Below, piece by piece: positions 7,327-13,165 of a stretch of DNA of 13,165 nt. The position numbers and the translations under genes are program-made. Origin of the DNA: Pelagibacteraceae bacterium TMED146. GTDB lineage: Bacteria > Pseudomonadota > Alphaproteobacteria > Pelagibacterales > Pelagibacteraceae. The stretch lies in NCBI GenBank assembly GCA_002171085.1, contig NHGV01000012.1, forward strand, positions 47,499-60,663, in the 5' to 3' direction. Positions within the stretch are counted from its first letter, which is position 1; each line of letters starts with the position of its first letter. The notes beneath the pieces are model-generated. The model did no database searches, was not told where the DNA came from, and saw nothing but the letters and a program-made list of their open reading frames with translations.

Positions 7327-8856
7327 ATGAATATTTTAAAAGCAGTCAGCTCTTTTGGCTCACTAACACTTCTCAGCAGGGTCTTGGGTTACTTTAGAGA
7401 TATATTAATAGCGATATTTGTTGGTACTACAGCAATGGCTGATGCTTTTTTTGTTGCCTTTAGACTTCCAAACACATTTAGGAGATTATTTGCCGAAGGA
7501 ACATTTAATGCTGCTTTTATTCCTATTTATACAAAGTTGAAAGACAAGAAAGACTCTAAAAAATTTACAAATTTAGTTTTTAATTTTTTGTTAATAGTTT
7601 TATTGATTTTAACTTTAATTGCGGAAATTTTTATGGGTGGATTTATTTATTTAATTTCACCAGGTTTTGCATCAGACCCCGAAAAGTTTAACCTAGCGAC
7701 ACAATTAAGTCGTATAACTTTCCCTTTTCTACTATTTGTATCATTATCTTCTTTTTTTTCAGCAATATTAAATTCTAATGGAAAATTTGCAGTAGCAGCC
7801 GCAGCACCAATTATTTTAAATTTATTTTTAATTTTAGCAATTTTTTTAGCCAAATCTTTCGATCAATCATTTGTAAAATTTATGTCGATAGCGGTATTTT
7901 TAGCAGGATTAATTCAATTAATAATTTTAATAATTTATTGTAAAAAATTCTTTTTTCCTAAAATTGATTTAATTATAAAATTTACTAATCAAGTTAAAAT
8001 TTTTTTTAAAAAACTTTTGCCTAGTATTTTTTCATCTGGAGTAATGCAAATTAATATTTTAGTCGGAACCATAATAGCTTCATTCCAACCAAGTGCTGTT
8101 TCATACTTATATTATGCCGACCGCATATATCAGTTACCACTTGCTATATCGGGAATTGCAATTGGAACTGTAGTTTTGCCAGTTTTGAGTAAAGTCATAA
8201 TTAATGAAACACAAAACAATGTTTACTTTATACAAAATAGATCTGTTGAGTTGTCTGTATTTTTATCAGCACCAGCAGCTATGGGAATTATTGTTGGAGC
8301 AGAACAAATAATCTCTTGTCTTTTTGGATACGGATCTTTTGATCAAGATAGTATTAATAATACGGCAAATGCTTTAGTTATTTTTGGTTTTGGCTTACCA
8401 GCTTTTTCACTTTTAAAATTATATTCTAATTTTTATTTTGCTAGAGGAGATACAAATTTTCCGTTTAAAGTTTCTGTGTTTACTGTTGTAACTAATATTT
8501 TGATAAGCATTATATTTTTTAAAAAATATGGTTTTTTATCTATCGCTGCTGGGACAACCATTTCATGTTGGCTAGCTACATTTATTTATAAATTTAATTT
8601 AAAAAAAGATAAATTTCATTTATCGGATAAACTTTTTATCGAAAGATTTTCAAAGATTATAGCTTCTTCACTTATAATGGGTGCAATTTTATATTTTCAA
8701 TTTTTCTATTTTAGAGAAGAGTTTTTATCTACATCTGTAAGCAAAGTTTTTTATTTATTTTTTGTGGTCGGAGACTCGTCTATTGTCTATTTTCTTATAA
8801 CTTCGTTGTTTAAAGCTTTTAGTATACAAGATTTTAAGTTAAAAAATTATAAATGA
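7327..8856 (+). CDS. murJ: Lipid II flippase MurJ (MviN)
   Basis: MurJ is an inner-membrane protein of the MOP exporter superfamily that flips the peptidoglycan precursor lipid II to the periplasmic face. The 509-residue sequence has many evenly spaced hydrophobic segments, consistent with 14 transmembrane helices. The N-terminus aligns without gaps to E. coli MurJ: SRVLGYFRD (17-25) supplies Arg18 and Arg24, ADAFFVAFRLPN (38-49) supplies Asp39, and FRRLFAEGTFN (51-61) supplies Arg52, Arg53 and Glu57, all residues of the central cavity. The ATG at 7327 matches the usual MN-LK start. The only purine-rich motif (GAGGTG at 7303-7308) is 18 nt away, too far for a Shine-Dalgarno. The stop overlaps the trpS start (ATGA), indicating an operon. 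In many alphaproteobacteria glnD precedes this gene; here maeB does. Confidence 0.96.
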   Translation: MNILKAVSSFGSLTLLSRVLGYFRDILIAIFVGTTAMADAFFVAFRLPNTFRRLFAEGTFNAAFIPIYTKLKDKKDSKKFTNLVFNFLLIVLLILTLIAEIFMGGFIYLISPGFASDPEKFNLATQLSRITFPFLLFVSLSSFFSAILNSNGKFAVAAAAPIILNLFLILAIFLAKSFDQSFVKFMSIAVFLAGLIQLIILIIYCKKFFFPKIDLIIKFTNQVKIFFKKLLPSIFSSGVMQINILVGTIIASFQPSAVSYLYYADRIYQLPLAISGIAIGTVVLPVLSKVIINETQNNVYFIQNRSVELSVFLSAPAAMGIIVGAEQIISCLFGYGSFDQDSINNTANALVIFGFGLPAFSLLKLYSNFYFARGDTNFPFKVSVFTVVTNILISIIFFKKYGFLSIAAGTTISCWLATFIYKFNLKKDKFHLSDKLFIERFSKIIASSLIMGAILYFQFFYFREEFLSTSVSKVFYLFFVVGDSSIVYFLITSLFKAFSIQDFKLKNYK

Positions 8857-9854
8857 CTTCAAAAAGAGTTTTATCAGGTATTCAGCCAACTGGCAATTTG
8901 CATCTTGGTAATTATTTGGGCGCAATAAAAAACTTTGTAACTATGCAAAATGATTATGAGTGTTTTTATATGTTGGCAGATCTACATGCTATTACAGTTT
9001 CGGTAAATCCAGATGAACTAAGAGAAAATATTTTAAATACAGCTGCTACATTTCTAGCGTGTGGATTGGACGAAAAAAAAAATATTATTTTTTGCCAATC
9101 ACAAGTTCAAGCACATTCTGAATTGTCCTGGATTTTGAATTGTATCGCACGTGTAGGTTGGCTAAATCGAATGACCCAATTTAAGGAAAAGGCTGGTTCG
9201 AACAAAGAAAAAGCAAGTGTTGGATTATATACGTATCCAATATTAATGGCTGCTGATATTTTAATTTATCAGGCAACACATGTTCCCGTTGGCGAAGATC
9301 AAAAACAACATTTAGAACTGTGCAGAGATATAGCAACTAAGTTTAATAATGATTATAAAAATGATTTTTTTACAATTCCAGAGCCAATAATTCCCAAATC
9401 TGTTGCTCGAATTATGAGCTTAAGGGATGGAACTAAAAAAATGAGCAAGTCTGAGGATTCAGATTTATCTCGTATAAATTTAACTGATAGTAAAGATCAA
9501 ATTATGCAAAAAGTTAAAAAAGCTAAAACTGATAGTGAACCGATTAATGAAGGAATACTAGCATTAGATACCATAAGATACGAAGCTCAAAACTTAATTA
9601 AAATTTATGCAAGTTTAAAATCAGAGAGTACAGAAAAAATTATAAAGAATTTTGATGGTAAAAGCTTCTCAGATTTTAAAAATAGTCTTGCGGAATTATT
9701 AGTAAAAAAGATTAGTCCAATTTCGGACAAAATTAAAGAATATAAAAATGACAAAGAACAGCTTAAAAAAATTTTAAAAAATGGAAATGATCAGGCATCA
9801 GATACTGCTAATAAAACGATCATTGAAGTGAAAAAAATTGTAGGATTAATTTAA
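8853..9854 (+). CDS. trpS: Tryptophanyl-tRNA synthetase
   Basis: This cytoplasmic class I aminoacyl-tRNA synthetase charges tRNA-Trp using ATP. The 333-residue length is typical of bacterial TrpRS. Catalytic motifs are clear: SGIQPTGNLHLGNYLGA (8-24) contains the HIGH-type signature (HLGN), MAADIL (132-137) and VPVGEDQKQHLEL (144-156) form the tryptophan/ATP pocket, and KKMSKS (195-200) is the KMSKS loop. The C-terminal helical part recognises the anticodon. The start codon overlaps the murJ stop by 4 bp and the stop shares one base with the next gene's ATG (TAATG), so expression is very likely coupled within the murJ-trpS-usp operon. The order murJ-trpS-usp-nfu is conserved in many alphaproteobacteria. 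No truncation or missing catalytic residue is seen. Confidence 0.97.
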   Translation: MTSKRVLSGIQPTGNLHLGNYLGAIKNFVTMQNDYECFYMLADLHAITVSVNPDELRENILNTAATFLACGLDEKKNIIFCQSQVQAHSELSWILNCIARVGWLNRMTQFKEKAGSNKEKASVGLYTYPILMAADILIYQATHVPVGEDQKQHLELCRDIATKFNNDYKNDFFTIPEPIIPKSVARIMSLRDGTKKMSKSEDSDLSRINLTDSKDQIMQKVKKAKTDSEPINEGILALDTIRYEAQNLIKIYASLKSESTEKIIKNFDGKSFSDFKNSLAELLVKKISPISDKIKEYKNDKEQLKKILKNGNDQASDTANKTIIEVKKIVGLI

Positions 9855-10315
9855 TGAAAAAAAAGTTTTTAGTTGTAGTTGATAATAGCGAAGAGCTAAA
9901 AAATGCAATTCACTTTGCGGCTCAAAGAGCAAAGAATACTAATGGTAGTTTATCTATGCTTTATGTAATTGATCACGCAATTAACGCTCAATGGTCAAAA
10001 GTTGAGCATTTAATAGAACAAGAAGAAACTAGTGAAGCTAAAAAAATATGTCGATCATGGGCACAAAAAATAAAAGAAGATTTTGGGATTGAAACTGAGA
10101 TAATTCTTAAATTGGGTAAAAGAGATGACGAGATAATAAAAGTCTTAAAAGAAGACAGCGATATACGTTTCTTGGTTCTCGCTACCTCTGAGGAAGGTGA
10201 AAACCCCGGTCCTATAATTAAATCCTTATTATCTAGTAAAATGAAAGATTTATCCATACCCGTTGTCTTAGTTCCTGGCTCTATGAGCGAAAAAGATATA
10301 AATTCTATTGTATAA
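9854..10315 (+). CDS. Universal stress protein (UspA family)
   Basis: This small cytoplasmic protein of 153 residues has the Usp alpha/beta fold: KKFLVVVDNSEELKNAIHFA (3-22) forms the first strand and helix, SLSMLYVID (33-41) the second strand, and DIRFLVLATSE followed by IPVVLVPGS the last two strands. The ATP-binding GxxGx9G(S/T) signature of UspFG-type members is not evident between residues 110 and 135, so nucleotide binding is doubtful. Usp proteins promote survival during starvation and other stress; the molecular job of this one is not known. An AGGA lies 8 nt before the ATG, a usable Shine-Dalgarno, and the start overlaps the trpS stop by one base. A UspA-family gene after trpS is typical of alphaproteobacteria, which supports the call. 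Confidence 0.88.
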   Translation: MKKKFLVVVDNSEELKNAIHFAAQRAKNTNGSLSMLYVIDHAINAQWSKVEHLIEQEETSEAKKICRSWAQKIKEDFGIETEIILKLGKRDDEIIKVLKEDSDIRFLVLATSEEGENPGPIIKSLLSSKMKDLSIPVVLVPGSMSEKDINSIV

Positions 10316-10318
10316 ACA

Positions 10319-10345
10319 TTGAAAAATTGAGTCAAAAATAATACT
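10319..10345 (+). promoter_or_regulatory. Weak candidate promoter before nfu
   Basis: The 38-bp gap after the stress-protein gene contains TTGAAA (10319-10324) and, 15 nt later, AATACT (10340-10345). The spacing is short and the -10 match poor. It could give a second start for the nfu-to-miaB block, but read-through from murJ-trpS-usp is equally possible, since no terminator hairpin is present. Confidence 0.2.
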
Positions 10346-10353
10346 TAAAGCTG

Positions 10354-10893
10354 ATGATAAATGTAGTCGATACACCCAATCCTGATACTAAAAAATTTGT
10401 TTTTGATCAGACAATTGTAAAAATGGGTTCAAAAGAGTTTAAAAAAAATGATCAGTCAAATATTGATTTGGTAAACGATTTATTTTTGATTAAAAACTTA
10501 GAATTGGTCTATTTAGATAAAAATTTTATATCTATTAAAAAAAATAAAGACTCATCATGGGACGATATTGTTCAAGATATCCTAGAAACGTTAAATAAGA
10601 GGATATCTGAAAATTTTAATGCTCTATCTTTTGAAGAGGAAAGTGAATTTACAGACGATATTTCAAAAAGAATTGAAGAGGTTTTAAATGACAAAATCAG
10701 ACCCGCTGTTGCTATGGATGGTGGTGATATTAGATTAAAATCATTTAAAGATGGGGTTGCTGAAGTGATGTTAAAAGGAGCTTGCGCGGGATGTCCAAGC
10801 TCGACTGTAACATTAAAACATGGAGTGGAAAGAATGATCAAGCACTATGTTCCTGAAGTAACTTCAGTTGAAGCATTTAATATCAATGAGTAA
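10354..10893 (+). CDS. NifU-like iron-sulfur cluster scaffold/carrier (Nfu, N- plus C-terminal domains)
   Basis: Nfu proteins receive Fe-S clusters from the main assembly machinery and deliver them to target enzymes in the cytoplasm. The 179-residue protein has the alphaproteobacterial/mitochondrial Nfu layout: an Nfu-N domain (about 1-87) beginning with VDTPNPDTKKFVF (5-17), and a C-terminal NifU-like domain (about 104-176) with IRPAVAMDGGDIRL (115-128). The cluster-binding CxxC lies in KGACAGCPSSTVTL (141-154; Cys144 and Cys147). The gene ends by overlapping the next start by 8 bp. Nearby miaB encodes a protein needing two 4Fe-4S clusters, a plausible client; the pairing is suggestive only. 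The start at 10354 gives the normal N-terminus and has no clear Shine-Dalgarno. Confidence 0.92.
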   Translation: MINVVDTPNPDTKKFVFDQTIVKMGSKEFKKNDQSNIDLVNDLFLIKNLELVYLDKNFISIKKNKDSSWDDIVQDILETLNKRISENFNALSFEEESEFTDDISKRIEEVLNDKIRPAVAMDGGDIRLKSFKDGVAEVMLKGACAGCPSSTVTLKHGVERMIKHYVPEVTSVEAFNINE

Positions 10894-12055
10894 AAAAAAA
10901 TATAATTATCTAAATCATTTAATACTTACAGCTAAAAAGTATGAGGTAGAAGAGTATCTTTTTTATGAGGAGAAAGGACGTAAGCTTACAGCTAAACAAA
11001 TCGAATTAATTTTATTAAGAAATGGTGTAGCCATTCCAAAAGACGAAACACCAAGATTATCAAAAGAGCAAACACAAAGAGAGTCATATTTTAATCTAAT
11101 GAGAGCGGGGCTGATGGTTGCCTGCGTTTTTGCACTGGTATTATTGCCTGGAGTTATTCAAAAAAATACTGCCTTGGTAAAGTCGACTTATGCTCAAAAA
11201 GAATTAGCCTCAGTTAAAATTGAAGAACCCAAAGAAGATATTGAAAATAAATTTTTTGAAGAAAGAGACACCAGGGGTTTCAACACTCCTCATGCAAGAA
11301 GTGTTTTAGCTTTATTCAATGAACTAAAATATGATTTAAGCGAGATAAGGGATGGTAAACCTGTCAAGCCTGTATTTTTCACTCAGCTTCCTCGAGGCAT
11401 AAATCAGTTAGAAAATATTCAAAATCGAAAAAAAATTTTTATACAAATTGTTTTACCACTAGTGTTATCTGAAAATGAAGATATTTTAGCAGAGAGAAAA
11501 AAAATATTATTTTTATCAAAATCTTCTAAAATTTCTAAAACTGACAAAAACTGGCTAGAAGAAAAATTCAAATACTACAAAGTTAAGAATGGTGACTTTA
11601 ATTTATTATTGGAAAGAGCTGATATCATTCCACCGTCACTCGCAATAGCTCAGGCAGCATATGAAAGTGGTTGGGGAACATCAAGGTTCGCACTTGAAGG
11701 TAATTCCTTATTTGGTCAAAGAACTTGGAAGAAAAACGCAGGAATTATTCCTTTAGATAGAGATGAAGATCAGTCATTTAAAGTAACGAAATTTGATATT
11801 ATTAGGGCTTCGGTTAAAGCTTATAAGAAAAATCTAAATACTCACAAATCATATGAAGGACTAAGACAAGAAAGATCAAAAATGAGAAATGATAATTTAG
11901 AAATTTCTGGTTTTGAGCTATCGAAGCATTTAGATAAATACTCTGAAATTAAAGATAAATATGTTTTTTATTTACAAAAGATTATTGAGCAAAATAGCCT
12001 TACAGATTTTGATAAATCCATTCTTCTTCCAACAAAAAAATTAAATTTAGCGTAA
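10886..12055 (+). CDS. Membrane-anchored Bax-type glucosaminidase-domain protein
   Basis: This 389-residue protein carries a C-terminal glucosaminidase domain of the Bax/FlgJ-like (GH73-related) group from about 230 to 370. SLAIAQAAYESGWGTSRFA (251-269) contains the presumed catalytic Glu260, and EGNSLFGQRTW (271-281) and SVKAYKKNLNTHKSYEGLR follow in family order. It probably cleaves peptidoglycan glycan strands in the periplasm. A single hydrophobic helix at about 72-90 should anchor it with residues 1-70 in the cytoplasm, a basic and charged segment that I do not recognise. The ATG at 10886 is preferred to a TTG at 10868: it gives the short 8-bp overlap ATGAGTAA with nfu typical of this window, and the extra six residues add nothing. 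Enzyme class is well supported; substrate and the role of the N-terminus are inferred. Confidence 0.82.
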   Translation: MSKKKYNYLNHLILTAKKYEVEEYLFYEEKGRKLTAKQIELILLRNGVAIPKDETPRLSKEQTQRESYFNLMRAGLMVACVFALVLLPGVIQKNTALVKSTYAQKELASVKIEEPKEDIENKFFEERDTRGFNTPHARSVLALFNELKYDLSEIRDGKPVKPVFFTQLPRGINQLENIQNRKKIFIQIVLPLVLSENEDILAERKKILFLSKSSKISKTDKNWLEEKFKYYKVKNGDFNLLLERADIIPPSLAIAQAAYESGWGTSRFALEGNSLFGQRTWKKNAGIIPLDRDEDQSFKVTKFDIIRASVKAYKKNLNTHKSYEGLRQERSKMRNDNLEISGFELSKHLDKYSEIKDKYVFYLQKIIEQNSLTDFDKSILLPTKKLNLA

Positions 12056-12060
12056 GCTAA

Positions 12061-12576
12061 ATGGTTAAAAATAAATCGTTAATAATTGATTTTACTTTAG
12101 GCAATGGATCTTTTTTTTTAATTTCAGATAAAAAAACTTTTGCTAAAAAAATTAAAAATTTGGATAAAACTGAAAAATTACCATTAGTATTTTTTGATTT
12201 TTTTAAAAAAAAAAAACTAAAGCTAGATAGTTCTTTTGTAATTTATGTAAATGTCGGACCTGGTCATATAATTTCGATAAGAAACTCTATTGTTTTGTCA
12301 AAAATAATTTCTCTAGTATTTGGTTGCAAGTTATTAGCTTTTAACAATTTTGATTTATTTAATGTAAAAAAACATAAAAAGACCAAAGCTTTAATTTCTC
12401 TTAAAAATCAAAATATATTATTAAACATAAAAAATAAAAATATTATTAAAATAAAAAAAGAAGATTTAGTAAAATTTAAGAATTATAAGTCAAATTTGGA
12501 ATTAAATATTAAAGATATAAAGTCTTTATTATTGAAGAATAGATTTGCAAAGAAAATTGTACCAATTTCATTCTAG
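12061..12576 (+). CDS. Highly diverged TsaB-like protein (tRNA t6A37 biosynthesis)
   Basis: TsaB is the non-catalytic partner of TsaD in making N6-threonylcarbamoyladenosine at A37 of ANN-decoding tRNAs. The 171-residue protein shows the TsaB start pattern LIIDFTLGNGSFFLISD (7-23, compare IDTSTxxxSVAL). It also has VIYVNVGPGHIISIRNSIVLSK (60-81), which occupies the place of the family signature GPGSFTGLRIG, and then FGCKLLAFNNFDLF (87-100). It is shorter than usual (about 220-230), extremely lysine-rich, and keeps only GPG and an Arg of the signature. Position supports the call: tsaB commonly lies between the nfu and fur-miaB genes in alphaproteobacteria. A run of 12 A (12205-12216) encodes part of a lysine stretch. 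It could be a partly eroded gene, but the open frame is intact. The usual neighbour rimI is absent. Confidence 0.65.
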   Translation: MVKNKSLIIDFTLGNGSFFLISDKKTFAKKIKNLDKTEKLPLVFFDFFKKKKLKLDSSFVIYVNVGPGHIISIRNSIVLSKIISLVFGCKLLAFNNFDLFNVKKHKKTKALISLKNQNILLNIKNKNIIKIKKEDLVKFKNYKSNLELNIKDIKSLLLKNRFAKKIVPISF

Positions 12577-12582
12577 TTAAAA

Positions 12583-12588
12583 TATAAT
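12583..12588 (+). promoter_or_regulatory. Perfect TATAAT -10 box just before fur
   Basis: A consensus TATAAT stands 6 nt before the fur ATG. If used, transcription would begin at or next to the start codon, giving a leaderless fur mRNA. No good -35 box lies at 16 to 18 nt; TTGTAC (12557-12562) is 20 nt away. The AT-rich context makes a chance match possible. Confidence 0.35.
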
Positions 12589-12598
12589 TCATATATGA
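12589..12598. repeat. 10-bp perfect palindrome over the fur start codon
   Basis: TCATATATGA is its own reverse complement and straddles the fur ATG, directly after the TATAAT box. It could be half of an autoregulatory operator, but a 10-bp AT-rich palindrome may also be chance. No recognisable canonical Fur box (GATAATGATAATCATTATC) is present. Confidence 0.2.
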
Positions 12599-13029
12599 TT
12601 AAAACATCTCCATTTGCAATAAGTCTGGAAAAAATTTGTCAGGACCGAGGCTTAAGGTTAACAGATCAAAGAAAAGTTATTGTAAGATTACTAGAAGAGA
12701 CTATTTCAGACACAAAGTTTCATCCTGATGTTGATGAAATATTTAACAGGGCTGTAAAAATAGATAAAAAAATTAGTGTTGCTACTGTTTACAGAACGGT
12801 AAAGTTACTTGAAGAAAACGGAATTATTGAAAAACATGATTTTAAAGCTGGTAAAGCAAGATATGAAGTTGCAACAGAAAATCATCACGATCATCTAATA
12901 GATGTTAATTCAGGTGAAATTATTGAATTTGTAGATGATGAGATTGAAACTTTAAAAAAAAAAATTGCCAAGAGGTTGGGCTACGAGCTCATTGATCATC
13001 GTTTAGAGCTTTATTGTAAAAAAAAATGA
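12595..13029 (+). CDS. fur: Fur-family metal-responsive regulator (alphaproteobacterial Fur/Mur type)
   Basis: This dimeric DNA-binding regulator senses divalent metal and represses uptake genes. The 144-residue protein has the winged-helix domain (about 1-88), with RGLRLTDQRKVIVRLLEE (18-35) and the recognition region SVATVYRTVKLLEENGI (61-77), then the dimerisation/metal domain with HHDHLIDVNSGEIIEF (97-112) and IDHRLELY (133-140). His43, the HHDH cluster, Asp/Glu nearby and His135 are in the usual metal-ligand positions. The CxxC of structural-zinc Fur proteins after HHDHLI is replaced by DVNS, as in the alphaproteobacterial Mur/Fur group that often responds to manganese. Fur or Mur is therefore open, though the family is certain. 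The stop overlaps the miaB start by 4 bp (ATGA). The start at 12595 gives a normal N-terminus. Confidence 0.92.
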   Translation: MIKTSPFAISLEKICQDRGLRLTDQRKVIVRLLEETISDTKFHPDVDEIFNRAVKIDKKISVATVYRTVKLLEENGIIEKHDFKAGKARYEVATENHHDHLIDVNSGEIIEFVDDEIETLKKKIAKRLGYELIDHRLELYCKKK

Positions 13030-13165
13030 GTCAAAAAAAATTCTATATTAAAACGTTTGGGTGTCAGATGAATGAATACGATTCAAATAAAATTTCTGAT
13101 TTAATGAATAGTATTGCATATCAAAAAATAGATAAGATTGACGAAGCTGACTGTTTTATTTTTAA
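13026..13165 (+). CDS. miaB: tRNA-2-methylthio-N6-dimethylallyladenosine synthase MiaB, 5' part only
   Basis: The first 46 codons of miaB are present before the window ends. MiaB is a radical-SAM methylthiotransferase that adds the 2-methylthio group to i6A37 in tRNAs reading codons beginning with U. It carries one radical-SAM 4Fe-4S cluster and a second in the N-terminal UPF0004 domain. The visible part has KTFGCQMNEYDSNKISDLM (9-27), the family N-terminal signature with the first cluster-ligand cysteine (Cys13), followed by IDEADCFIF, matching the EADLILxNTC segment that holds the second ligand just beyond the edge. The ATG overlaps the fur stop by 4 bp. fur followed by miaB is a conserved alphaproteobacterial order. 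The catalytic radical-SAM domain lies outside the window. Confidence 0.93.
   Translation, partial: MSQKKFYIKTFGCQMNEYDSNKISDLMNSIAYQKIDKIDEADCFIF

Noticed and set aside
7647..7853. Minus-strand open frame inside murJ
   Set aside because: Antisense shadow of transmembrane segments; no start signal or domain.
9854..10315. ATP-binding class of universal stress protein
   Set aside because: The GxxGx9G(S/T) signature could not be found in the C-terminal third, so ATP binding is not claimed.
9988..10335. Minus-strand open frame opposite the universal stress protein
   Set aside because: Antisense shadow; serine- and isoleucine-rich composition expected from reverse reading of AT-rich coding DNA.
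10572..10841. Minus-strand open frame opposite the nfu C-terminal domain
   Set aside because: Antisense to the CxxC domain whose codons are clearly under selection on the plus strand.
10868..10885. TTG start giving six more residues on the Bax-like protein
   Set aside because: It lacks a Shine-Dalgarno and would deepen the overlap with nfu to 26 bp; the ATG at 10886 makes the usual short overlap.

Overview
The window looks like a piece of a streamlined, very AT-rich alphaproteobacterial chromosome, most likely from the marine SAR11 (Pelagibacterales) group. The reasons are low G+C, lysine- and isoleucine-rich proteins, almost no intergenic DNA (the largest gap is 96 bp), genes that overlap by 1 to 14 bp, and alphaproteobacterial gene order around rph/grpE, murJ-trpS-usp-nfu and fur-miaB. 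The genus assignment is inference from these features; no marker tree could be built. No mobile element, CRISPR array, tRNA, rRNA or foreign-looking segment was seen, and no stretch longer than 300 bases lacks a gene.

Layout: (1) 1-992, minus strand: 5' end of dnaK, then grpE upstream of it. Each has its own upstream sequence resembling a heat-shock sigma factor (RpoH, sigma-32) promoter with the same 13-nt spacing. (2) 1047-2364, plus strand: rph (RNase PH) overlapping rdgB (dITP/XTP pyrophosphatase), divergent from grpE. The repressor gene hrcA, often found between rph and grpE in alphaproteobacteria, is not here. (3) 2351-4975: a periplasmic LpoA/LppC-like binding-fold protein on the minus strand, divergent from rsmI and a dual-BON lipoprotein (DolP/YraP-like) on the plus strand. 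This is an envelope/ribosome cluster resembling the E. coli lpoA-rsmI-yraN-diaA-dolP region, but shortened. (4) 4972-7251, minus strand: maeB, malic enzyme fused to a phosphotransacetylase-like domain. (5) 7327-10315, plus strand: murJ, trpS and a universal stress protein in an overlapping operon. (6) 10354-13165, plus strand: nfu, a Bax-type glucosaminidase-domain membrane protein, a strongly diverged tsaB, a Fur/Mur regulator and the start of miaB, packed with overlaps or gaps of at most 18 bp.

Functionally the window is housekeeping: protein folding (DnaK/GrpE), RNA maturation and tRNA modification (RNase PH, RsmI, TsaB, MiaB), nucleotide-pool cleaning (RdgB), cell-wall building and remodelling (MurJ, LpoA-like, Bax-like, DolP-like), iron-sulfur cluster delivery (Nfu, with MiaB as a plausible Fe-S client downstream), metal regulation (Fur/Mur) and central carbon metabolism (MaeB). 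I did not find a clearly new system. The points most worth a second look are the paired RpoH-like promoters, the eroded TsaB with no rimI next to it, the Bax-like protein with a cytoplasmic N-terminal segment, and several genes apparently lost from otherwise conserved neighbourhoods.
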